Positions 53,228 through 60,740 of a stretch of 64,000 nucleotides of DNA are shown here, one piece after another. The DNA lies in the NCBI GenBank assembly GCA_002300355.1, contig NSGV01000003.1, positions 496,001 to 560,000 on the forward strand, written 5' to 3'. The DNA is from Streptomyces sp. TLI_235. GTDB lineage: Bacteria > Actinomycetota > Actinomycetes > Streptomycetales > Streptomycetaceae. The translations under genes and the position numbers were made by a program. The notes beneath the pieces were generated by a model that saw nothing but the letters and a program-made list of their open reading frames with translations, was not told the DNA's origin and searched no databases. The number at the start of each line of letters is the position of its first letter. Positions within the stretch are counted from its first letter, which is position 1.

Positions 53228-53532
53228 CGGAACCGCCCTTCCCCCAAATCCGGTCTCGGATCTCCCACCCTACGCAAGGTGCGTGAGGGGTGAGCGTAGG
53301 GCAGGTCGGGTGCTGGGCCTGGGCGCAGGGCGACGGCATGGTGCTCGTTGGGTGATGCGGGATCAGGGTGCGCGTGCCAGCGGTGTTGGCCGCTGCGCGG
53401 CTGGCGACCAATGCCCTGCGGATCGCCGTGGTACTCGGAGCGTCTCGCGGCGGACAGCTCCCGCTCCCGATCGTGGGTGACCGGGAGCGAGAGCCGCGCC
53501 GGCGTGCGGGATCGGATCGCCCAGGCTGCGGG
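53228..53532. other. Intergenic stretch between whiB and hup
   Basis: About 305 bp. It must contain the whiB promoter (53228-53300 has CCTACGCAAGGTGCGTGAGG, an imperfect palindrome). No gene supported. Confidence 0.4.
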
Positions 53533-53814
53533 TCAGTTGCCCTTGGCGGCTTCCTTCAGCTTGGAGCCGGCGGTGACCTTCACGCTGTGGCCAGCCGGGA
53601 TCTGGATCGACTCGCCAGTCTGCGGGTTGCGGGCGGCGCGGGCGGCACGCAGGGTGCGCTCGAAGGTCAGGAAGCCGGGGATGGTGACCTTCTCGTCGCC
53701 CTTGGCGACAACGTCACCAATCACCTCGGCGAGCGCGGCCAGGACAGCGTCGGCGTCCTTGCGGGTCACCTCGGTGCGCTCGGACAGGGCGGACACCAGT
53801 TCGGTGCGGTTCAT
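53533..53814 (-). CDS. hup: HU-family DNA-binding protein
   Basis: A 93-residue HU from ATG 53814 (MNRTELVSALSERTEVTRKD), with GGAAG 8 bp upstream; a longer frame to 54060 is not supported. GDEKVTIPGFLTFERTLRAA RAARNPQTGESIQIPAG is the beta-arm with the conserved RxxRNPxTGE motif and Pro that intercalates into DNA. Length equals HupA of Streptomyces (no Lys-rich HupS tail). A nucleoid protein that bends DNA; also a cofactor in replication and transposition. Confidence 0.95.
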   Translation of the reverse strand: MNRTELVSALSERTEVTRKDADAVLAALAEVIGDVVAKGDEKVTIPGFLTFERTLRAARAARNPQTGESIQIPAGHSVKVTAGSKLKEAAKGN

Positions 53815-54514
53815 CTGGACACTTCCGATCAAAGTAGACAATGAGCTGCATGGTGCCAGGCCGCACGGTCCATGGACGAATAACGCGGCCGCAGCTGGCC
53901 GGTGTCGTGGCAGGTCGACACGCTGGCTGGGCATTGGCAGGTTTGCGGGAGCGTCCGGTCCGGCGTGCGGTGCGGGATCAGGTCGGAGGACTGGGCACTC
54001 TGGGTCCTGAAGGGGTGGGCTGGCAGGGCTGATCCCCGGCCGGGAAGTGTGCGGGCTCACCCGGTCGGGTGAACAGGGTTGTCCACAGCCGCCAGTTATC
54101 CACAGCCTTCCGGGGCCTTGCCCCGCGAGGCCGCAGGGTCGGGCAGAGTGAGTGGGAGGCGTCGATCCGCAGATCGGGAAGCCGGCGCTGGCGAGGATCG
54201 GGATCGCCTCGTCTTACAGGTCGAGTTCGCGGCAGGTGGTCGGGGCGTCGTGCTCGACCTGGTCTCACAGGCGCAGCGGGCTGCGTTGGATGACGGTCCA
54301 GCCGCCGCCGGGCTTGGGGGGCGGTGCGGGCCTGGGAGCCGGTGGCGACGTCGTTGAGGATCTGCCGGCCGCCGGCGCCGATCCGCTCTGCTGAGGGTGC
54401 GGCGAGCTGGGCGACCCAGGCGCCGGTCCACTTCGAGATGATCTCCATCAGCACCAGGAGGACGACGCGGCACCGTCCGTCGGCGGCGTTCGGCCGTTTT
54501 ATGCGAGGACGCGG
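53815..54514. other. 700-bp stretch with two DnaA boxes and no confident gene
   Basis: Upstream of hup. A minus-strand frame near 54330-54460 reads LMEIISKWTGAWVAQLAAPS AERIGAGGRQILNDVATGSQ, which looks like a real protein piece, followed by degenerate sequence with stops (QRSPLRL, DEAIPILASAGFPICGS). It may be a decayed gene. The DnaA-type boxes are annotated separately. Confidence 0.4.
54079..54104 (+). promoter_or_regulatory. Two DnaA-box sequences
   Basis: TTGTCCACA (54079-54087), the preferred Streptomyces DnaA box, is followed by TTATCCACA (54096-54104), the E. coli consensus, in the same orientation 17 bp apart. Two perfect boxes so close are unlikely by chance in high-GC DNA. They could belong to a small origin, a DnaA-regulated promoter or a titration site. 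An oriC proper would have many more boxes. Confidence 0.55.
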
Positions 54515-55087
54515 TCATCCGGCCACCTTCCCGGCGAGCTCGTCGGTGATCTTCGAGGTGGTCGGAGCGTCGTCGCCCGCCTGGCAGACGGCGACCTGCA
54601 CCAGGCTTGTGCTCCTCACCCGCGCCTGGTGGTAGCAGGCCCAGTTCGCGGCGCCGGCCTGCGCCGCCTTCCACGCCACGACGACCTCGTAGGGAGGGTG
54701 GGCCGTGTAGGCCAACTTCGCGGTACGGCAGGCCTGGTCGGTGACCGTCGAGAACGCGCACTTGGTGAGACCGTCGGTGAGCGTCCGGAAGGCCACGGCG
54801 GCCTTCCCTGTGTCCGGGAACACGCCGATCACCTGGTTCACGGTGTAGGCGCCCCCGCCCCCGGTGTCCTGGTAGGTCGCCGACAGGAACGCCGTCCACG
54901 CCTCTCCGTAGACCGACTGCGTCGTCGGCCCAGCGGCGACGGCGCACTCCGAGGCGATCACGTGGTCGGGTCGGGTGCGAGGTCGGCCCGACCCGACGCG
55001 TGGGACACGGATGGCCTGCATGATGTGCTCGAAGCGGGTGCAGTCGCTGGTATTGCCGCCGGTCAGGACGCGGTCACCCCTCTCCAA
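54515..55087 (-). CDS. PknH_C-type extracellular sensor domain, 5'-truncated
   Basis: The frame ends at 54515 and covers a domain like the extracytoplasmic part of PknH and of actinobacterial sensor-domain lipoproteins: SVYGEAWTAFLSATYQDTGG, VFPDTGKAAVAFRTLTDGLT KCAFSTVTDQACRTAK and VVVAWKAAQAGAANWACYHQ ARVRSTSLVQVAVCQAGDDA. Four cysteines could form two disulfides. No signal peptide or lipobox precedes it; the N-terminal part (MERGDRVLTGGN...) is low complexity, so the true gene probably lost its 5' end. Confidence 0.5.
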   Translation of the reverse strand: MERGDRVLTGGNTSDCTRFEHIMQAIRVPRVGSGRPRTRPDHVIASECAVAAGPTTQSVYGEAWTAFLSATYQDTGGGGAYTVNQVIGVFPDTGKAAVAFRTLTDGLTKCAFSTVTDQACRTAKLAYTAHPPYEVVVAWKAAQAGAANWACYHQARVRSTSLVQVAVCQAGDDAPTTSKITDELAGKVAG

Positions 55088-55209
55088 CCTGCGCGACCCC
55101 TCGCAAGCCGCCGCGCAGCGCGATCGAAGATCGTGTTGACGGTCCTCTCCGTCTTCAGCTCCAGGAACGCGGCGATCCCGCTGTCGTCCACCGTGACACC
55201 GTTGGTCAT
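55063..55209 (-). pseudogene. Short ORF resembling the N-terminus of ADF/cofilin
   Basis: A 48-codon ORF from ATG 55209 with GAGG 6 bp upstream. Its first 30 residues, MTNGVTVDDSGIAAFLELKT ERTVNTIFDR, resemble the ADF/cofilin N-terminus ([S/N]GV.V.D..I..F.ELK.....IIF). After residue 30 it turns into low-complexity sequence and stops, so the domain is cut. Cofilin-like proteins are rare in bacteria, though a few actinobacterial ones exist. A weak call from a short match. Confidence 0.35.
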
Positions 55210-55394
55210 GGCGTGCCTCCCCGCTCGGTTGTCGAGGGCGCGGAGTTGATCACGGTGCGGATGTGGATGACTGACGGCCCGTCGTCCCCTGGGTGAACGA
55301 TCGGTGTCCGGACTGGTGCGGGGTGGGCGGGGCTGCTGTACTTCGCCAGGCGCACCACTGTGACCTGCGGGTCCGGCGGCGGCGGTACGCAGGC

Positions 55395-58157
55395 ATGACG
55401 GTTCTTCGAGATGGGGGTCTTTTGATCAGGTCTACTTCGGCGCGCCGCATCGCGGCGCTGCTGCTGCCGCTGCTATTACTCGCCACCGCGGTGTTCGTGG
55501 TGGCACCGGCCCATGAGGCGGCGGCGGCTCCGGCGCGCTACTACAAGTCGATGGCGGACACCCAGCGTCCGGACTGGATGGGCTGGGTGGGTGACGGCAC
55601 GTCGCTGGCGCGGCTGTCGATCCCCGGCACGCACGACACCCTGGCAATCCACGGCGGTGACCTGGCGGTCACCCAGGAGGACCACGGCGACGGCGCGGCC
55701 ACGCTGCAGGCGCAGCTGATGTCCGGCATCCGGGCGATCGACATCCGGGTGCACGCGATCGGCGGCAAGTTCACCGTGCACCACGGCGCGATCTACCAGA
55801 ACGCCAACTTCGACGACGTGCTGACGGTGTTGAGGGACTTCCTTGCGGCACACCCCGCCGAGACGGTGCTGCTGAACCTGAAGACGGAGTGCACCGGCAG
55901 CCTCGGCTCCTGCACGGACGACCCGCCGTACGACACCTTCGAGGCCAAGAAGGCCATCCTGGAGAGCTACTTCGCCCAGTACGCCGGCGTGTTCTGGCAG
56001 CCGTCCGTCGCCGGAACCGGCCCGGCCGACGTTCCCACGTTGGGCCAGGTGCGCGGCAAGGTGGTACTGACCCGCTACAACGAGCAGGACACGTACGGGC
56101 TCAAGGACATGTTCGACCGGGCACCCAGCGACTACGACGCCGCGTACGACGGGGTCCGGTACTACCAGGACGACTACGTGGTCTCCAGCCTCGACGCGAT
56201 CTCGGGCAAGTGGGACAAGGTCCGCCGTCACCTGGAGGCCACCGACAAGGGCGCGGCCGACAAGGTGTACGTGAACTACCTGAGCGGCTCCAGCATGCTG
56301 GCCTACCCGTATTCGGTGGCGGGCGGCACGCTCGGCTACCGCGGCGTCAACGAGTTCGCACTGGACCACCTGTTCACGCAGGCCGCGTCGCGCACCGGCG
56401 TGATGTTCATGGACTTCCCCGGCCCCGGGCTGATCGGGTCGATCGTCGCCCGCGACTACGCGCTGGCCGCGCCTGCCAAGGCGCAGCAGGCGCAGGCCGA
56501 CGCGGCGCTGACGGTCCGCGACCTGGCGAACTCGACCAGCGGGACGGCGGACGTCCGCAACGAGCAGCTGCGCCGCTTCCTCGACTCGGTGTACCCCGCC
56601 GCCGAGTGGGACGTGGTGGTCGCCAAGGGCGACGCGGGCGCGGACCTGCAGGGCCTCGGCGCCGGCACGGTCGGCCAGCCGACCTGGGCGGACGAGTACC
56701 TGGTGGCGGCGGCCCCCACGACCGGGCAGAGCGACCTGTCGGACGCCGACCTGCAGGCCGCCGTGGAGGCGGCGGTCGGTACCGGACCATCGGGCGACGC
56801 GCAGACCCGGGCCTCGGCGCTGGCAGGCGCGCTGCGCGCCGCGTACCCCGGCCGGGCGTGGAACGTGGTAGTCAAGCGGTCGCCGGGCGGGTTCTCGAAC
56901 TGGTTCGTGAGCGGCTACGGCACCATGTACAAGAAGACCACCGAGGACTGGAACTACATGGTGTGGGCCACCGGCGGCACGCCCGCGACGGTCGGTGCCC
57001 AGATCGCCAAGGCCCCGCGCTCCTCGACCGACCCGGCGTACTCCTTCATCGCAGGGGCACAGGACAAGTACGGCTCCAGCGGTCTCGGCGTGCCGCAGAG
57101 CTACACCGGCGGCCACTTCTCTCCGGGCACCGAGTTCGGCCCGGACGGCTACCAGGCCTCGTTCACCTACGACAACTCGGTGGTGATCGCCGCGCTGCTG
57201 GCCGGCCAGAACCGCGACGTCGCCCGGGCCGTGCGGCTCGGCGACAGCCTGCTGTACGCGCAGGACCACGACCCGAAGACGGTTGACGGCCGGATCCGCG
57301 CCTCGTACGAGCCGAACCCGTTCATCACCCGGGACGGCACCCCGTACGTCGGCGGGTTCTCGGTGTACACCGGCAACATGGCGTGGGCGGGCATGGCGTT
57401 CTGCCGCCTCTACGCGGTCACCGGTGACGGTCGCTACCGCGAGGGCGCGCTGAAGGCCGCGAACTGGATCCAGAGCAACACTGCGGACAGTCGCGGCGTC
57501 GGCGGCTACACCGGCGGCTTGGTCGACTACTCCGGCACCGGCGACGAGATGGTCCGCAAGGAGTGGAAGGCCACCGAGCACAACATCGACGTGGGCGCGT
57601 TCTTCGCGATGCTCGCCCAGGTCACCGGCGACGGCGTCTGGAAGTCCCGCTCCGACAACGCCTTCGCCTTCGTCCGCTCGATGCAGGCCGACGACGGCCG
57701 GCTGTGGACCGGCACCGGCAACGACGGCGTCACCCAGAACCGGGACAGCGTCCCTGAGGACGTCCAGGTGTGGAGCTACCTGGCCACCCTCGACCCGGCG
57801 TTCTCGCGCTCGGTGGACTGGGCGGCCACCAACCTGGCGGCGAGTGACGGCCCCTTTCGGGGCGTCAGCTTCGCCAAGGCCGACACCAGCAAGGTCTGGT
57901 TCGAAGGCACCGCGCACCTGCTCGCCGCCTACCACGTGCGCCGCGCGCCCGGCGACGACGCCAGGGCGGCCGTCTTGCAGCAGACCCTTCAGGACGCGCA
58001 GTCGCAGGCGCCGAACGCGGTCGGCGGTGCGATCGTCGCCGCCTCCAGCGACGGCCTGACCACCGGTGAGGGCGACATCTACTACGCCGCGCCGCACACC
58101 GGTGCCACCGCGTGGTACCTGCTGGCCGGCGCGGGGGCGAACCCCTTCCGGCTCTGA
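55395..58157 (+). CDS. Secreted PI-PLC-like phospholipase with C-terminal glycosidase-like domain
   Basis: A 920-residue exported protein from ATG 55395. Signal peptide: RRIAALLLPLLLLATAVFVV then AHEAAAAP. Residues about 40-360 are a PI-PLC X domain: LARLSIPGTHDTLAIHGGDL (first catalytic His), SGIRAIDIRVHAIGGKFTVH HGAIYQ (Asp and second His), LLNLKTE and VVLTRYNEQD. A linker domain (about 365-500) with repeats of VRDLAN/ALAGAL type follows. From about 560, QASFTYDNSVVIAALLAGQN, PYVGGFSVYTGNMAWAGMAF CRLY, HNIDVGAFFAMLAQ and KVWFEGTAHLLAAYHV form a six-hairpin (alpha6/alpha6) glycosidase-like domain. No anchor, so probably released; would act on phosphoinositides, GPI or inositol glycans. Confidence 0.88.
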   Translation: MTVLRDGGLLIRSTSARRIAALLLPLLLLATAVFVVAPAHEAAAAPARYYKSMADTQRPDWMGWVGDGTSLARLSIPGTHDTLAIHGGDLAVTQEDHGDGAATLQAQLMSGIRAIDIRVHAIGGKFTVHHGAIYQNANFDDVLTVLRDFLAAHPAETVLLNLKTECTGSLGSCTDDPPYDTFEAKKAILESYFAQYAGVFWQPSVAGTGPADVPTLGQVRGKVVLTRYNEQDTYGLKDMFDRAPSDYDAAYDGVRYYQDDYVVSSLDAISGKWDKVRRHLEATDKGAADKVYVNYLSGSSMLAYPYSVAGGTLGYRGVNEFALDHLFTQAASRTGVMFMDFPGPGLIGSIVARDYALAAPAKAQQAQADAALTVRDLANSTSGTADVRNEQLRRFLDSVYPAAEWDVVVAKGDAGADLQGLGAGTVGQPTWADEYLVAAAPTTGQSDLSDADLQAAVEAAVGTGPSGDAQTRASALAGALRAAYPGRAWNVVVKRSPGGFSNWFVSGYGTMYKKTTEDWNYMVWATGGTPATVGAQIAKAPRSSTDPAYSFIAGAQDKYGSSGLGVPQSYTGGHFSPGTEFGPDGYQASFTYDNSVVIAALLAGQNRDVARAVRLGDSLLYAQDHDPKTVDGRIRASYEPNPFITRDGTPYVGGFSVYTGNMAWAGMAFCRLYAVTGDGRYREGALKAANWIQSNTADSRGVGGYTGGLVDYSGTGDEMVRKEWKATEHNIDVGAFFAMLAQVTGDGVWKSRSDNAFAFVRSMQADDGRLWTGTGNDGVTQNRDSVPEDVQVWSYLATLDPAFSRSVDWAATNLAASDGPFRGVSFAKADTSKVWFEGTAHLLAAYHVRRAPGDDARAAVLQQTLQDAQSQAPNAVGGAIVAASSDGLTTGEGDIYYAAPHTGATAWYLLAGAGANPFRL

Positions 58158-58182
58158 ACGGTGACGCCCCGCGCCGCGCCCG

Positions 58183-58510
58183 GTGGCGCGGCGCGAGGCG
58201 TTCGCCGTCCTTGCGCAGGCCACTTCCGGCTGCACGGCTCCGGCAACACGGTCGACGGCCACCCGAACAGCTACGGGGAGAGCGTCGACAACGTCGTCCC
58301 GCGGTGGCTGCGCACCGCCCCGGGGGCGGTTTACGCGGTGCGGCGGATCGTCCTGCCGGTGCCGCCGCCCGTGGCCTGGGTTGCGCGCACCCAGACACGG
58401 TGGAGGTGCGGGGGAGCACGGACGGCGCCGCCTTCAGCCGGCTGCTCGCCCCGGCCCTGGCGTTCATCGCGAACACCGGTCGGCCCGCCGGTCAGGTCGC
58501 GGAGCTCTAG
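58183..58510 (+). pseudogene. F5/8 type C (CBM32-like) domain fragment
   Basis: Directly after the phospholipase gene: HGSGNTVDGHPNSYGESVDN VVPRWLRTAPGAVYAVRRIV LPVPP in one frame and TVEVRGSTDGAAFSRLLAPA then NTGRPAGQVAEL in the next, shifted near 58395. The VDG....Y.E...N..P.WL...LG......R.VL..P and TGWPA.QL.EL pattern is the discoidin/CBM32 C-terminus. It may once have been a carbohydrate-binding tail of a secreted enzyme. Confidence 0.6.
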
Positions 58511-58640
58511 GGCGCGTATCGAGTCGTGATCACCGGGTGGTCCTGGTGGGGTCTTTGATCCAGATCATCGAGGCGTGCAGGTGGAGACTGGCGAGGTAGC
58601 TGTCGGGAGTCTTGTCGTATCGGGTGTCTCACCGTCCCAG
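58507..58640 (-). mobile_element. IS5-type element end (remnant)
   Basis: Minus-strand translation gives RYDKTPDSYLASLHLHASMI WIKDP, the C-terminus of an IS5-family transposase, followed by the element end TATCGAGTCGTGATCACCGG in plus orientation. The same end is found alone at 63057-63097. About 130 bp remain of the element. Confidence 0.7.
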
Positions 58641-58756
58641 TTCCGGCCTCCTGGTACATCACGCTCTGGGGCGGGTGAGGCACGTGGAGCCGACGTGAGC
58701 CGACCGGCGCACTGATGTCCGGGCGGGGACTCATGGGACATGGCCCGGCACCCGGC

Positions 58757-59419
58757 TCAGGTTCCGGGGAGGATACGGCGCGTTTCGTAGGCCCACATCG
58801 CGATCTCGACCCGGTTGCGGGCGCCGAGTTTGGCCATCAGGCTGGCCAGATGCGTCTTCACCGTGCTGAGGCTGATGTGCAGTGCATCGGCGATCTCGGT
58901 GTTGGTCAGCCCGCGAGCGACGGCGAGGAGCACCTGCTCCTCGCGGGCGGTGACGGGTGAGACCGGCTGGGCCGCGGGCCGGCCGGCGGGCAGGTCCGCG
59001 AATGCCTGGAGCAGACGGACGGTGACGCTGGGCGCGATGAGCGCCTCACCGCCGGACGCCGACCGTACGGCCTGGGCCAGAAGGTCTGGTCCCGTGTCCT
59101 TGAGGAGGAATCCGCGGGCGCCGGCACGCAGCGCGCCGTAGACGTACTCGTCGAGGTCGAACGTGGTGATGACGACCACGGCCAGCGGGTCGGCGACGCC
59201 CGCGCCGGCGACCAGCCGGGTGGCCTCGAGCCCGTCGAGTACGGGCATGCGGATGTCGAACAGGCAGACGTCGGGGCGCAGTTCGCGGGCCAGACGTACC
59301 GCTTCCTGTCCGTCGGCGGCCTCGCCGACCACCTCGATGCCGGGCTGGGCGTTCAGCATGATCCGCAGCCCGGTGCGGATGATCGTCTGGTCGTCAGCGA
59401 CGAGGACGCGTACGGACAC
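58757..59419 (-). CDS. NarL/LuxR-family response regulator
   Basis: A 220-residue regulator from GTG 59419 (GGAG 9 bp upstream). Receiver: VRVLVADDQTIIRTGLRIML (acidic pocket DD), CLFDIRMPVLDGLEATR (phospho-Asp), VVVITTFDLDEYV (Thr), LLKDTG (Lys). The C-terminal LuxR HTH is VTAREEQVLLAVARGLTNTE IADALHISLSTVKTHLASLM. It overlaps the histidine kinase gene by 26 bp and is its cognate regulator. The adjacent MMPL exporter, divergent from the kinase, is a likely target. Confidence 0.95.
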   Translation of the reverse strand: MSVRVLVADDQTIIRTGLRIMLNAQPGIEVVGEAADGQEAVRLARELRPDVCLFDIRMPVLDGLEATRLVAGAGVADPLAVVVITTFDLDEYVYGALRAGARGFLLKDTGPDLLAQAVRSASGGEALIAPSVTVRLLQAFADLPAGRPAAQPVSPVTAREEQVLLAVARGLTNTEIADALHISLSTVKTHLASLMAKLGARNRVEIAMWAYETRRILPGT

Positions 59420-60565
59420 CGCTCTCGCTCCTCGCTCTCGGCAGCTCGGCTTCGACATGCCAGCCCCGGTCGGTGCCCGGGCCGGCTCGTAGTGTGCCGC
59501 CGATCAGGGTCGCGCGCTCGCGCAGTCCGGTAAGTCCGTATCCGTCGCGACCCCGGCCGGTGCGCCGGCCGTTGTCCCGCACGCTCACCCGTACCGTGTG
59601 CCGTTCCGCGGCGACCCGGACGACGACCTCGGTCGCGTCGACCGCGTGGCGCAGCGCGTTGGTCACCGACTCCTGCACGATCCGGTAGACGGCGGCGTCC
59701 ACGGCCGGGGCAGAGTGTCCAGCTCGCCGTCGAGCCCCAGGTCGACCCTGATGCGACCGCCGGGGGTGCGCACCAGGCGCTCCAGATCCGCGACGCCGGC
59801 AGGGGGCGCCAGCTCGGCGCCGACCCCGCGGTCGCGCAGCGCGGCGACCATGGCGCGCATTTCCTCCAGCGTGCGCGCCCCTTCCTCCTCGACCCCCTCC
59901 AGCGCGTCGACCGCGGCGGACGGGTCGGTGCCCGCGAGCACCCGGCCCGCCTGGGCGATGATCACCATGGCCGACACGTGGTGGGCCACCGTGTCGTGCA
60001 GTTCCCGGGCGAGCTGCTCGCGCTCGCGGGAGCGCACCTGCTCCAACTGCCGCTCGCGAGCGGTCACCCGGAACCGCACCGCAGCCCCGACCACGCCGGG
60101 CAGCAGCCCGAAGAGGAAGCCCACGACCTTTTCGACCACCCGGGTCTCGTCCGTGAAGGCACACAGCGCGCACGCCGCGACGATCATCGCGCCGCCCAGC
60201 ACGATCTCCCGTCCCGATCCCCACCGGGGCAGCGCGTACACCAGCACGAGCACGACCGCGCCGGCGTACAGGCCGACGGGCTCGCGCGGTGCGGCGACGA
60301 GCGCGGCCACCTGAAGCAGGATCACCGAGCCGAACGCCAGCGTGACCGTCGCCAGCGGGCGGGTCCGGCGCCACAGGGGCAGCAGGCACAGCCATACGGC
60401 GAACACCACCGCCACCGGACGCCACACGAGGTTCTCGCGCAGGGTGGCCTCCAGCGCCACACCGGCAAGGCCCGCGGCGAGCAGCGCCCAGTCCCGCCGC
60501 ACCCGGGCGGGCGCGTCGGGCGGCCGGGGTTCGGTCCACAGGGTTCGCAGGTCGTCTCGGAGCAC
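59394..60565 (-). pseudogene. Sensor histidine kinase (HisKA_3) with one-base frameshift
   Basis: From ATG 60565 (MLRDDLRTLWTEPRPPDAP): four or five transmembrane helices, then QVRSREREQLARELHDTVAH HVSAMVIIAQAG with the phosphoacceptor His of HisKA_3. Near 59712 the frame breaks; one more C in GACACTCTGCCCCGG would continue PAVDAAVYRIVQESVTNALR HAVDATEVVVRV (N box) and RDGYGLTGLRERATLIGGTL (G box) to 59394. Restored length is about 390 residues. First gene of the kinase-regulator operon. Otherwise a standard Streptomyces two-component kinase. Confidence 0.9.
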
Positions 60566-60740
60566 GGTTCTCAGCTTAGGGACCGCGGCGTGCCGCGCAT
60601 CGGCCGAAAGGACGGGTCGTCACTCCGCCCCGGGGCCGACGGATCCGCGGCCCGCGGGCCGATGCCGCGGAGCGCCGTGGCGAGGAGCCTCGGCATCGGC
60701 GGCCGTACAAGGACGGCCGACGAGGTGGTTGGAGGACCCG

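Noticed and set aside
54079..54104. Calling the two DnaA boxes an oriC
   Set aside because: A Streptomyces oriC has many boxes between dnaA and dnaN; neither gene is here.
55476..58262. Minus-strand open frame of 928 codons antisense to the phospholipase
   Set aside because: Long mirror frame of a clearly coding plus-strand gene; Gly/Arg/Val-rich without domains.
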